Assembly: GCA_002391105.1 (NCBI GenBank)
Contig: DGRT01000154.1
Coordinates: 1-18,152, forward strand
Origin: Lachnospiraceae bacterium UBA4381
GTDB taxonomy: Bacteria > Bacillota > Clostridia > Lachnospirales > Lachnospiraceae
Direction: 5' to 3'
Length of the DNA: 18,152 nucleotides
Shown here: positions 1-7,319 of the stretch, one piece after another
Layout of the letters: every line of letters starts with the position of its first letter
Numbering within the stretch: the stretch's first letter is position 1
The notes under the pieces: model-generated
Seen by the model: only the letters and a program-made list of their open reading frames with translations
What the model was told of the DNA's origin: nothing
Database searches by the model: none
Translations under genes and position numbers: made by a program

Positions 1-304
1 TTGTGCCATCAGCCTTAATCATAGCTGCATCAACTGCATATGTATCAGATGCATCAAGACCAACAAGTACATCATTAATAGTTGTATTGATATTCTCTAC
101 TGCCTTCTGAACACCCTTTCCAAGATAACGACTCTTGTCGCCATCACGAAGCTCAAGTGCCTCAAACTCACCTGTAGATGCACCACTTGGAGCAGTTCCT
201 CTACCAACGGTACCATCAATAAGATATACCTCAGCCTCAACTGTAGGATTACCTCTTGAATCAAGAATCTCTCTACCAACTACCTTTTCAATTTCAAGAT
301 ACAT
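1..304 (-). CDS. eno: Enolase, N-terminal part (gene runs off the window)
   Basis: Enolase interconverts 2-phosphoglycerate and phosphoenolpyruvate in cytoplasmic glycolysis. The visible 101 codons match the family's N-terminus very closely: the opening MYLEIEKVVGREILDSRGNP, then VEAEVYLIDGTVGRGTAPSG with the mobile SGAST loop, and the ELRDGD..RYLGKGV segment. The barrel domain with the catalytic Lys/Glu residues lies beyond base 1, so completeness cannot be judged. The ATG at 302-304 is preceded by AAGGGAG at good spacing, which fixes the start. A strong sigma-A promoter and a hairpin leader lie upstream (see separate entries), so eno is probably transcribed alone at high level, independently of the EAL gene before it. 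Identification is nearly certain; only the truncation by the window edge is a limit. Confidence 0.97.
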   Translation of the reverse strand, partial: MYLEIEKVVGREILDSRGNPTVEAEVYLIDGTVGRGTAPSGASTGEFEALELRDGDKSRYLGKGVQKAVENINTTINDVLVGLDASDTYAVDAAMIKADGT

Positions 305-339
305 TTTATTATCTCCCTTCTAGTTATTTCTTTATATTA

Positions 340-375
340 CTGCCAGAACACGAGAAATCCTCTCATTCTGAGCAG
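340..375 (-). promoter_or_regulatory. Hairpin at the 5' end of the eno leader
   Basis: Read on the minus strand, the arms CTGC, CAGAA and GAG pair with CTC, TTCTG and GCAG around a 5-nt loop, with one bulged T and one 3x3 internal loop. With the predicted start site near base 385 the hairpin begins about 10 nt into the mRNA. There is no T-tract after it, so it is not a normal terminator. A 5' mRNA-stabilising hairpin of a highly expressed gene is the simplest reading. This is inference from base pairing only. Confidence 0.4.
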
Positions 376-380
376 AAAAC

Positions 381-411
381 AACTAACTTTATTTATACCA
401 TAACTAACTTT
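381..411 (-). repeat. Exact 10-bp direct repeat around the eno -10 box
   Basis: The minus-strand decamer AAAGTTAGTT occurs exactly at 402-411 and again at 381-390, 21 bp apart (two helical turns). One copy lies in the -35/-10 spacer and the other directly downstream of the -10. Same-face repeats at this place could be an operator, but a chance AT-rich repeat cannot be excluded. Confidence 0.4.
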
Positions 412-420
412 AACTTTCAA
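392..420 (-). promoter_or_regulatory. Sigma-A promoter of eno
   Basis: On the minus strand there is a -35 TTGAAA (415-420), a 17-bp spacer, and a -10 TATAAA (392-397) with an upstream TG (extended -10). Start of transcription is expected near base 385, giving a leader of about 80 nt. The match to consensus is strong and the position fits the downstream enolase gene. Confidence 0.75.
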
Positions 421-437
421 TATGACAATATGTAAAA

Positions 438-3400
438 TTACGAAATTACAGTTTCATTGAGAATCACTCTGTACCTGCCATAGGTTACCTGAACATTTTC
501 ATCCTGCGCATTAGTTATCTTCCCATGCTCACTCTTCATATCTATACTGACATCCGAGTTCGTAAAGCTTACATTTGTATCAGCGCCATTTCCGCCATAT
601 ACATACAGTTCATTTCCACTGCCTGCAAATCTGAAGGAGGATGCCAGAACCACAAAATCAGTAGTTCCATTCAGACCTCCTATACCGATACCCTTATCTG
701 CATTTATATTGATAGCAGAACCCATATCATGGAAATCAGCTCTTACAAAATCGCCATATAAAGTTCCTATGGAAGAAACAAGCTTTGCATTGGCTGTACA
801 TTCCACAAAGGAGTCCCATATCTGAACATTGGTATTCTTGTTAATGCTTCCGATACATACACCCTTATTGACCGATATATCCACCGTAACTGAGCAGCTA
901 TGCATTGAAAGGGCTAAGCTGCCATTTGCCGAGCCGATTCCTACGCCTTCATCACCGCTTACTCTTATATCGTATTTTCCTCGATTGATGCTCAGTTGTC
1001 CGCCAAGGCCGGAGCCTATGCCTATCGCTCTCTGTCCTATAACCTCTATCTTTACTTCCCCGTCCTGATAGAAGTTGACAGCTCCATTACTGCTTTCAGA
1101 ATCGCCACCGATTCCATAGCTGTTATTGGTCTCATTTATAATAGAAAGCGAGCCTTCTCCTTCTACCAGAAGTCTGGCGGTTTCCGGAACTCTTATACCA
1201 CCGTCAACCAGATTGTTATTACCTACGAGTCTTAGTGTCAGACTACTGTTTTCAGCCACATCAATACACGGCCGTCCCTTAGTATTGGTCAGATATACAT
1301 TTTCCAGCGTCACTCTTCCCTCATAGCCTTCCAGAACTATTATATTCAGTCTGGAACGAAGCCCCGGTGTACCAACGATGGTTACATCCCGGAAGGTGGC
1401 ATCCTTTGAACCGATGATAATAGTAGATTTGTTATCCTTTATCAGATTGCTGACGGAGATGCGGTTTACTCTTCCGGCAATATACTCACGTTCTCCACTG
1501 CCATCCTCAAGAGAGGAATGTATATGTTTTATCTCCTGTCTGATCTTTTCATCAATCTCATCTATAATAGTTTCCGAAGGTCTTGCCGTATAGTAGCCCT
1601 GAATAAGATCCGCTCCCAGTCTGATAACAGTTTTAAGCTCCTCAGAGGTCTCCACCCCTTCCGCAAGTGCAAGTATATTATTTCCGTGACAGAACTCTAT
1701 TATATCACGCACAAAATGCTGTTTCTGGGTGCTGCTCTGTATCTCAGTAAGCAGCGACCTGTCTATCTTTACGATATTTGGCATATACCTGAGAAGATTA
1801 CTTACATTGGAATAACCAGTTCCGTAATCATCAAGCGCAAGTCCGACTCCCAGACTGTCATACTTTTCCTTTAGTCTTTCCAGCTCAACATCCTTCAGTT
1901 CCTGCTGTTCTGTAAGCTCTATAACCACCGAACCGGCGTGCTTCCGAAGCTTACTCTCTATGATCGGAATATCCGCAGGATCAAGCTGAATACCGGGGAT
2001 ACTGTTAATGAAAACCTTTCTTTTATCAAATATCCTACTGTTATCTGAAACTATATCGAGAACATTTGAAAAAGTAGCCTTCTCTACATCATCAAGCCTG
2101 CCAAGTCTTTCCGCATTTTTTATGATCTGAAGAGGTGGTATCTTCCATTCCGAGCCACTTCGCATAAGCGCCTCATAGGAATATATACTTCCATCAACAG
2201 TACTGACGATAGGCTGAAAATGGTATTTAAGCTCATTACTGTCCAGGAGCCTGTCAACCTCATTCATTTCCTCGACATCCTTTTTCGTAAGCTCATAATC
2301 CGAGCTTCCCCTGTCGCCTGCTGTCCTGAACTTGACACTTTCCAGACTGGCAACCTTGGACTTAAGAGCATGAATTATTTCCATCCTTCTGAGACATTCC
2401 AGCCCTTCACAGACAGAACTTATCCAGAGCCTATATACCTCATCATAACATCTCGGCTCATTACCATAACTGACCATTGCATAACCCAGAGATATATTTT
2501 CATGGAAAAGAGGTGTAAATATATATGCCGAAGGGTTCTGCTGCTCATAATAAGGCAGCATCTTCTTAACCTCAAATGTACTGTCCATTCCCAGAACCAG
2601 CTCATCATTTTTTTCTCTGTCAAAGCTGAGAGCATTCAGTATATAATTGCTATAGCCCACCTCAGGAAATTCCTTTTCAAGCATGTATTCCGGTAACAGC
2701 CACAGATCATTCAGCATTATGGAGAATCTTCTGATGTCCTTAAGCTGATATATATTTTCATATACGCTATTCAGAAAATCATTCAGATTATCTGTACTTG
2801 TCATATCCATCAGCATGGTATTATGAATAGAATAATAGCCCTCTTCGGATGTATCTGCGAGCCATCTGCTTCTCCTGTTGTTATTAATATAATCAACCGG
2901 CTTTTGTCCACAGCTTTCTCCAACATAGATATCCGGCTCATAATGAGGCTCTCCCGGTTTCTCACCGTTCATCATCTTAAGTACAGATTCAACGGCAAAT
3001 TCACCATAGTATCTGGAGGGAACTCTGACAGAAGTTAGACTGCTCGGTGAGTTGTAGCCCTCCTCAATCGCTCCATAGCCTGCTATCTTAATATCTTCAG
3101 GTATCCTGATGCCCTTTCTTACAAGCTCATCAGCAAGACCGATTGCCATACAGTCATTTGCACATGCAATTGCTTCCGGCAGATGTTCTCTTTCTCTGAA
3201 AAGCTCCTCGGCACATCCCGAACCGCTGGTGTACCAGAAATCCCCCCAGAACACACGGTTATCAGCCACCGTTAGACCATGATCCCGCATAGCATCTTTA
3301 TAAGCTTCCATTCTTCTTATGGCATGTCTATGATTTCTTCGACCTGAGAGATAAGCTATGTCCTTCAGACCACACTTTTCTATCATATAAGAGATGAGAC

Positions 3401-3767
3401 TATATACAGCTAAATATCCGTCCGTCCAGAATGTCCCAAAATACTTACTGTCCGAATCAATCGTCAGCACAGTTCCCTTAAAGGTACTATGTATATGTTC
3501 TTCAAGTCTTTCAGCAACTCCCGGTGTCTGAATAGTATCTGACATGATTATTACTGCATCAAACATATCATAATTGATCAGATTGAATATATTAGAGTCG
3601 CCTATCTCTCTTTCCTTTGTATTCTGGTATTTAATATACATAGAAAAAACAGAAACCGAATATCCTGCTTCAAATGCTTTCTCCATCGCACCGCTCAGGA
3701 ACTCTCTCTGATACTGTTCATCAGCCTGGCCAGCTAGAATTGCAATGTTACCTTTTATCACAATCAC
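438..3767 (-). CDS. LacI-type sensor / EAL c-di-GMP phosphodiesterase with C-terminal beta-helix-like repeats
   Basis: A probable cytoplasmic phosphodiesterase that cleaves c-di-GMP to pGpG under control of a bound ligand. Residues 1-290 read as a LacI/periplasmic-binding-protein fold without the DNA-binding helix-turn-helix; there is no signal peptide or membrane segment. Residues 300-490 form a poorly recognised middle region, possibly GAF-like. Residues 510-735 are an EAL domain with every catalytic residue I would look for: E532 (YEALMR), N588, E617, D646-D647 (DDYGTGYSN), K667, E703 and Q723. There is no GGDEF domain. Residues 765-1100 are Gly-rich repeats with an I-G-[G/S/T] step at I886, I917, I944, I972, I1000 and I1029, spaced 27-31 residues, typical of right-handed beta-helices usually seen on extracellular proteins. 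The start is GTG, overlapping the stop of the upstream zinc-ribbon gene; a second GTG two codons later (3759-3761) has better spacing from GAGGAG and is an alternative. Active EAL: confident. Ligand and role of the repeat domain: unknown. Confidence 0.9.
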   Translation of the reverse strand: MIVIKGNIAILAGQADEQYQREFLSGAMEKAFEAGYSVSVFSMYIKYQNTKEREIGDSNIFNLINYDMFDAVIIMSDTIQTPGVAERLEEHIHSTFKGTVLTIDSDSKYFGTFWTDGYLAVYSLISYMIEKCGLKDIAYLSGRRNHRHAIRRMEAYKDAMRDHGLTVADNRVFWGDFWYTSGSGCAEELFREREHLPEAIACANDCMAIGLADELVRKGIRIPEDIKIAGYGAIEEGYNSPSSLTSVRVPSRYYGEFAVESVLKMMNGEKPGEPHYEPDIYVGESCGQKPVDYINNNRRSRWLADTSEEGYYSIHNTMLMDMTSTDNLNDFLNSVYENIYQLKDIRRFSIMLNDLWLLPEYMLEKEFPEVGYSNYILNALSFDREKNDELVLGMDSTFEVKKMLPYYEQQNPSAYIFTPLFHENISLGYAMVSYGNEPRCYDEVYRLWISSVCEGLECLRRMEIIHALKSKVASLESVKFRTAGDRGSSDYELTKKDVEEMNEVDRLLDSNELKYHFQPIVSTVDGSIYSYEALMRSGSEWKIPPLQIIKNAERLGRLDDVEKATFSNVLDIVSDNSRIFDKRKVFINSIPGIQLDPADIPIIESKLRKHAGSVVIELTEQQELKDVELERLKEKYDSLGVGLALDDYGTGYSNVSNLLRYMPNIVKIDRSLLTEIQSSTQKQHFVRDIIEFCHGNNILALAEGVETSEELKTVIRLGADLIQGYYTARPSETIIDEIDEKIRQEIKHIHSSLEDGSGEREYIAGRVNRISVSNLIKDNKSTIIIGSKDATFRDVTIVGTPGLRSRLNIIVLEGYEGRVTLENVYLTNTKGRPCIDVAENSSLTLRLVGNNNLVDGGIRVPETARLLVEGEGSLSIINETNNSYGIGGDSESSNGAVNFYQDGEVKIEVIGQRAIGIGSGLGGQLSINRGKYDIRVSGDEGVGIGSANGSLALSMHSCSVTVDISVNKGVCIGSINKNTNVQIWDSFVECTANAKLVSSIGTLYGDFVRADFHDMGSAININADKGIGIGGLNGTTDFVVLASSFRFAGSGNELYVYGGNGADTNVSFTNSDVSIDMKSEHGKITNAQDENVQVTYGRYRVILNETVIS

Positions 3768-3949
3768 TTCTCCTCGTACTCACTTAACTCAATAATATCC
3801 TCCAGATTGCCGCCACGCTTTATATAATACTTACCACCTTCTACATATATACTACCACAGGAACATCTGACTATCTTTGTCCTGGATTTGGACTCGATTA
3901 AATCCCCACATTTACGGCACTTTGCCATATTTTTCAGTATATGTTTCAT
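3764..3949 (-). CDS. Small Cys4 zinc-ribbon protein (61 aa)
   Basis: Function unknown. The 61-residue product has a CxxC knuckle (C11, C14) and a CxC knuckle (C29, C31) in the pattern KCRKCGDLIES..RCSCGSIYVEGG, which should bind one zinc. I recall similar small zinc-ribbon proteins in Firmicutes genomes and phages but cannot name a function. An upstream ATG at 4004-4006 would add 19 basic residues, but it has no ribosome binding site and lies inside the spacer of the predicted promoter; ATG 3949 has AAGGGG 10 nt upstream and is preferred. The last codons overlap the GTG of the EAL gene (GTGA), so the two are probably translationally coupled and may act together, for example as a partner or regulator of the phosphodiesterase. 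That partnership is inference from overlap only. Confidence 0.7.
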   Translation of the reverse strand: MKHILKNMAKCRKCGDLIESKSRTKIVRCSCGSIYVEGGKYYIKRGGNLEDIIELSEYEEK

Positions 3950-3990
3950 TTTTCGTAAACCCCTTTTACGTTTGCTTACATCTATCTTTA

Positions 3991-4019
3991 AGTTTATTAT
4001 TTTCATAGATTATCGTCAA
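3991..4019 (-). promoter_or_regulatory. Predicted promoter of the zinc-ribbon/EAL operon
   Basis: On the minus strand a -35 TTGACG (4014-4019) is followed by exactly 17 bp and a -10 TAAACT (3991-3996; 4 of 6 consensus bases). The start site would fall near 3984, leaving a leader of about 35 nt before ATG 3949. This placement argues against the longer ORF start at 4006. Confidence 0.45.
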
Positions 4020-4096
4020 GCAGAGATTATCATAAGTGAAAGAGCCTCCTGGTTTTATCACGAGGAAAATCTATCCTTTTATGAAAACCCATAATA

Positions 4097-4105
4097 TGCT
4101 ATAAT
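4097..4105 (+). promoter_or_regulatory. Extended -10 promoter of trpB2
   Basis: TG-C-TATAAT is a perfect extended -10 element on the plus strand. No good -35 is seen 17 bp upstream (TTTTAT), which is common for extended -10 promoters. The leader would be about 115 nt and shows an 8-bp direct repeat TACAGATG (4121-4128 and 4150-4157) and a small ATATTC/GAATAT inverted repeat (4130-4135, 4159-4164). I found no T-box or tryptophan leader peptide. The region 4007-4227 therefore holds divergent promoters and no gene. Confidence 0.6.
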
Positions 4106-4227
4106 CGCTTATGGTTTGCTTACAGATGGATATTCAGTAATTATAAATATACAGATGTGAATATTTCTGGGTAATAAGCAGCTACATGTATTGGGAAAAT
4201 ATCTTTATACAAAAGGAGGTTTTAAAA

Positions 4228-5598
4228 ATGTCTAAAGAAATTCCTTATAAAATCTATCTCGAAGAAAATGAGATGCCTAAGCAATGGTACAACGTAAGAG
4301 CTGATATGAAGAAGAAGCCGGCTCCTATCCTTAATCCTGCTACTCTTCAGCCAGTCACTGTTGAAGATCTCTCACCTATTTTTTGTGTAGAGCTTGCAAA
4401 GCAGGAGCTTGATGATACAACACCATATTTTGATATACCACAGGAAATACTGGACTTCTATAAAATGTACCGTCCATCACCGCTTGTAAGAGCATATTGT
4501 CTTGAAAAGAAGCTGGATACACCGGCACATATCTACTATAAGTTTGAAGGCAATAACACATCCGGAAGTCACAAGCTTAACTCAGCCATAGCCCAGGCAT
4601 ACTACGCTAAGAAGCAGGGACTTAAGGGTGTTACTACCGAGACCGGTGCAGGTCAGTGGGGAACCGCTCTTTCTATGGCATGCTCCTACTTTGATCTTGA
4701 CTGTCAGGTTTATATGGTAAAGGTATCCTATGAGCAGAAGCCTTTCAGACGTGAGGTAATGAGAACCTATGGCGCGAAGGTTACACCTTCTCCATCCATG
4801 AATACAGAGGTAGGCCGCAAGATCAATGCCGAGTTCCCAGGAACTACAGGAAGTCTTGGCTGTGCTATATCCGAGGCTGTGGAAGCTGCTACCACTCAGG
4901 AGGGTTACCGCTATGTTCTTGGTTCAGTTCTTTCCCAGGTACTGCTTCACCAGTCTGTTATCGGACTTGAAACCAAGGCAGCTCTCGATAAGTATGGTAT
5001 AAAGGCTGATACAATAATCGGCTGTGCAGGAGGTGGTTCAAACCTCGGCGGACTTATATCTCCATTCGCAGGAGAGATGCTTAGAGGGGAAGCTGATTAT
5101 GAGATAATTGCTGTTGAGCCTGCATCCTGTCCTTCACTTACAAGAGGTAAGTATGCTTATGATTTCTGTGATACCGGTAAGGTATGTCCTCTTGCAAAGA
5201 TGTACACTCTTGGAAGCGGCTTCATACCATCCGCTAACCATGCCGGCGGTCTGAGATACCATGGAATGAGCAGCGTCGTTTCCGAGCTTTATGATCAGGG
5301 ACTTTTAAAGGCAAGAAGCGTTGAGCAGACGAGTGTATTCCAGGCGGCTGAAACCTTCGCCAGAGTTGAAGGAATCCTTCCGGCTCCTGAATCAAGTCAT
5401 GCTATCAAGGTTGCTATAGACGAAGCACTTAAGTGCAAAGAAACAGGCGAGGCTAAGAACATCGTATTCGGTCTTACCGGAACAGGCTACTTCGATATGG
5501 TTGCATATCAGAAGTATAACGATGGTGAAATGAATGATTACATTCCAACAGACGAAGAACTTGAAAAGTCCTTCAGCAGTCTTCCTAAGATAGATTAA
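4228..5598 (+). CDS. trpB2: Tryptophan synthase beta-like PLP enzyme, TrpB2 type
   Basis: A pyridoxal-phosphate fold-type II enzyme of the TrpB-like (TrpB2) subfamily, expected to make L-tryptophan from indole and serine, or to salvage indole, in the cytoplasm. The 456-residue product is longer than classical TrpB (about 400) and has the subfamily's N-terminal extension. Visible signatures: PLP-binding lysine K116 in GSHKLNSA, the catalytic glutamate E138 in TETGAGQWG, and the phosphate-gripping GGGSN loop at 268-272. The start at 4228 is chosen because AAAGGAGGT ends 7 nt before the ATG; the longer ORF start at 4186 would bury that site. Two tandem TAA codons end the gene, then a strong palindrome. 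No trpA or other trp gene is near, typical of orphan trpB2 genes. Exact substrate is uncertain, as TrpB2 proteins may use indole or phosphoserine. Confidence 0.93.
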   Translation: MSKEIPYKIYLEENEMPKQWYNVRADMKKKPAPILNPATLQPVTVEDLSPIFCVELAKQELDDTTPYFDIPQEILDFYKMYRPSPLVRAYCLEKKLDTPAHIYYKFEGNNTSGSHKLNSAIAQAYYAKKQGLKGVTTETGAGQWGTALSMACSYFDLDCQVYMVKVSYEQKPFRREVMRTYGAKVTPSPSMNTEVGRKINAEFPGTTGSLGCAISEAVEAATTQEGYRYVLGSVLSQVLLHQSVIGLETKAALDKYGIKADTIIGCAGGGSNLGGLISPFAGEMLRGEADYEIIAVEPASCPSLTRGKYAYDFCDTGKVCPLAKMYTLGSGFIPSANHAGGLRYHGMSSVVSELYDQGLLKARSVEQTSVFQAAETFARVEGILPAPESSHAIKVAIDEALKCKETGEAKNIVFGLTGTGYFDMVAYQKYNDGEMNDYIPTDEELEKSFSSLPKID

Positions 5599-5605
5599 TA
5601 ACCGG

Positions 5606-5644
5606 AAAAATGTGACAAGGGGACAGTCCCCTTGTCACATTTTT
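5606..5644. terminator. 19-bp perfect palindrome, bidirectional terminator between convergent genes
   Basis: Two perfect 19-base arms (5606-5624 and 5626-5644) surround a single A. The outer five pairs are A-tract/T-tract, so either strand's transcript has a GC-rich stem (TGTGACAAGGGGAC type) ending in U5 or more. It sits between trpB2 (plus) and the reductase (minus), and the reductase's TAA stop starts at its last base. It should stop transcription both ways. Its GGGGAC/GTCCCC core resembles dispersed palindromes known in Firmicutes, so it may also be a mobile repeat that landed here. Confidence 0.85.
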
Positions 5645-6591
5645 TACTGTGGTTCCCAGGAACCCTGCTGGCGAATACCGGTCTTTCTCGCTTCTTCTGT
5701 AAGCCTGCTGATATCTTCGTCCAACAGGTCAATCTTTAACGCATCCGACAGTTTCTCCACATAAGATGGCTTTGTGATTCCTACTATTGGAACTGCACCT
5801 TTCGCTAATACCCAAAGAACAGGTATCTGCGATCTGTCGATTCCATATTTGTCGGCAATCTCTTTTATCAAATCCAGCAGTCCTTCTATCTTCTTGAATT
5901 TGCTCTTGGAAAATGCGAAGTTCCTCATAGAAAATATCGGAAAATGATTCTTGGCATTATATCTTCCTGCAAGCGCACCTTGTTCAAGAACCATATAGGC
6001 ATAATACGTGATTCCCTTTTGGTTACAGTAGTCGATAATCGGCTGTTGATCATTTCTGAGAAGGCTGAAATGATTCTGCACCGCACCAAGCCTTAGTCCC
6101 TGCTTTTCAAGAAATCCCTCGGCATTTTTTATATCAGTCATAGAGACATTTGATATTCCGATATCTTTAATCCTGCCATCCTTCATAAGTGGTACAGCCT
6201 CTTTCAGATTTTCGAGCAGATTATTCGGCGTATGTATCCAGAAAAGATTTACAGACTTCACTCCGAGCCGCTCCATACTTTCATTAATGGACTTTTCAAG
6301 CGCTCCGCTTTTAAACTTCTTATTCGGGAAATACTTTGTGGAAATAAAGATATTATTTGTGTCATTGATACATTCCCCGAGCAGTCTTTCACATGATCCC
6401 ATGCCATATACCGCCGCAGTATCCCATTTGAGAAAGCCAAGCTTCACAGCCTTTTCAAAAGTTTTTTTCAGCGTCTCCTCATCATAGCTTTTACCAAAGA
6501 TCATTTTAGATCCATTATATCCTGAGCCCCATGCCCATGTTCCAATCATCACTTCTCTGTCAGATGTTTTATATATCTCTTTTTCTTTCAT
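5644..6591 (-). CDS. Aldo/keto reductase
   Basis: An NAD(P)H-dependent oxidoreductase of the aldo/keto reductase superfamily (TIM barrel, cytoplasmic), 315 residues, a normal length. The catalytic tetrad is visible: D57 and Y62 (WDTAAVYG.GSCERLLG), K86 (ISTKY) and H120 (LFWIHTP). The cofactor end shows the usual GISN and late 'GI.KP' segments (IKDIGISNVS; VPIVGITKPSYVEKL). The ATG at 6591 follows GAGGG at 8 nt. It lies 19 bp after a Crp/Fnr-type regulator on the same strand, so the two are most likely one operon and the reductase is the natural effector gene, perhaps for detoxifying a reactive carbonyl or adjusting redox balance. Substrate cannot be predicted. The stop codon is embedded in the terminator palindrome. 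Confidence 0.9.
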   Translation of the reverse strand: MKEKEIYKTSDREVMIGTWAWGSGYNGSKMIFGKSYDEETLKKTFEKAVKLGFLKWDTAAVYGMGSCERLLGECINDTNNIFISTKYFPNKKFKSGALEKSINESMERLGVKSVNLFWIHTPNNLLENLKEAVPLMKDGRIKDIGISNVSMTDIKNAEGFLEKQGLRLGAVQNHFSLLRNDQQPIIDYCNQKGITYYAYMVLEQGALAGRYNAKNHFPIFSMRNFAFSKSKFKKIEGLLDLIKEIADKYGIDRSQIPVLWVLAKGAVPIVGITKPSYVEKLSDALKIDLLDEDISRLTEEARKTGIRQQGSWEPQ

Positions 6592-6610
6592 GTAGAAACC
6601 CTCTTCACAT

Positions 6611-7222
6611 TTAATTTTCTTCTAATTCTACCTCATCCTTCATCGCTCCCCTTATCCTGCTAAGTGACTCTGGTGTGATACCCAGATAAGTTGCTATATA
6701 TCTCTGAGGTACCCTTTCACTTAAATCAGGGAAGAGTTTTTTGAAATGAATGTATCTTTCAGTTGCATTTTCTACAAGAAATCCATTCTCTCTGTAAATC
6801 TTATACCTGATTGCATTTTCCAAAAGTCGAATCCATATATCTTTAAATGAAACATCTTCCCTTATTATCTTTTTTATGGACGCAGTCTCGCAAATCATAA
6901 CAATGGTTTCTTCAATCGCCTCCCACATGCAATTTCTCTCGGTATATCCAAAAAAGCCTTCATCCATAAACATACTTCCTTCAGGAGCAAAACCTCTGGT
7001 GATGTCATTACCATCACCATCTATATAATAGGCACGCGCCACCCCAGACAGAGTAAGTCCTGCGTAGGTTGTATCATCTCCTATAGATGAAAGGATCTCC
7101 CCCTTCTTTACTATTCGAAAGTTTGCAATGCTCACTATCTCACTTACCAATTCTTCGCTTATATCAATGTCGTATTTTTCAGCAAATGTCATCAGTTGTT
7201 TTACAAAATAATCTTTATCCAT
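6611..7222 (-). CDS. Crp/Fnr-family transcriptional regulator
   Basis: A 203-residue regulator with an N-terminal cyclic-nucleotide-binding-like beta-roll (about 25-115: GEILSSIGDDTTYAGLTLSG...), a dimer helix (about 117-145) and a C-terminal winged helix with recognition region VPQRYIATYLGITPESLSRI (171-190). Only two cysteines (C98, C111) are present, so an Fnr-type Fe-S cluster is not expected, and the canonical cAMP-contact motif is not evident; the effector is unknown. The start ATG has GGGAGGT 8 nt upstream. The gene is first of an operon with the aldo/keto reductase. Two palindromes of 6-2-6 form lie 50-100 bp upstream (separate entries), suggesting it regulates its own operon. Confidence 0.9.
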   Translation of the reverse strand: MDKDYFVKQLMTFAEKYDIDISEELVSEIVSIANFRIVKKGEILSSIGDDTTYAGLTLSGVARAYYIDGDGNDITRGFAPEGSMFMDEGFFGYTERNCMWEAIEETIVMICETASIKKIIREDVSFKDIWIRLLENAIRYKIYRENGFLVENATERYIHFKKLFPDLSERVPQRYIATYLGITPESLSRIRGAMKDEVELEEN

Positions 7223-7244
7223 AAAATGTCACCTCCCGAAAGAA

Positions 7245-7286
7245 ATAATACCATTACTTTGTTATAAGCGCATTGACATATGTTAA
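7245..7286 (-). promoter_or_regulatory. PrfA-box-like operator plus -10 for the Crp-like gene
   Basis: The 14-mer at 7273-7286 reads TTAACATATGTCAA on the minus strand: an inverted repeat (6-2-6, one mismatch) that differs by one base from the TTAACA-N2-TGTTAA box of the Crp-family activator PrfA. A -10 TATTAT lies at 7245-7250, 22 bp from the box, with no -35. Start of transcription would be near 7238 and the box centre at -41.5, the class II activator position. The leader would be only 16 nt, just holding the ribosome binding site. Base pattern is seen; regulation is inferred. Confidence 0.5.
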
Positions 7287-7305
7287 TCCGTAAAAATTAT
7301 CTGAC

Positions 7306-7319
7306 TGTAAGGACTTACA
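7306..7319. promoter_or_regulatory. Second 6-2-6 palindrome upstream of the Crp-like gene
   Basis: TGTAAG-GA-CTTACA is a perfect 6-2-6 inverted repeat whose centre is 33 bp (about three helical turns) from the centre of the first box, so both would face the same side of the DNA. It may be a second binding site for the same dimer. The rest of the 216-bp gap 7223-7438 shows no gene and no convincing terminator for the LCP gene. Confidence 0.4.

Noticed and set aside
1518..2696. Open plus-strand frames of 118 and 158 codons opposite the EAL gene
   Set aside because: They lie antisense to a protein with clear domains, have no ribosome binding site, and their translations look like low-complexity shadows.
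4106..4227. T-box or trp attenuator in the trpB2 leader
   Set aside because: No T-box consensus, no Trp-rich leader peptide and no terminator hairpin with a T-tract were found; only a 6-bp stem and a short direct repeat.
6611..7222. Fe-S cluster Fnr-type oxygen sensor
   Set aside because: Only two cysteines, both in the beta-roll and dimer region and not in the Fnr spacing.
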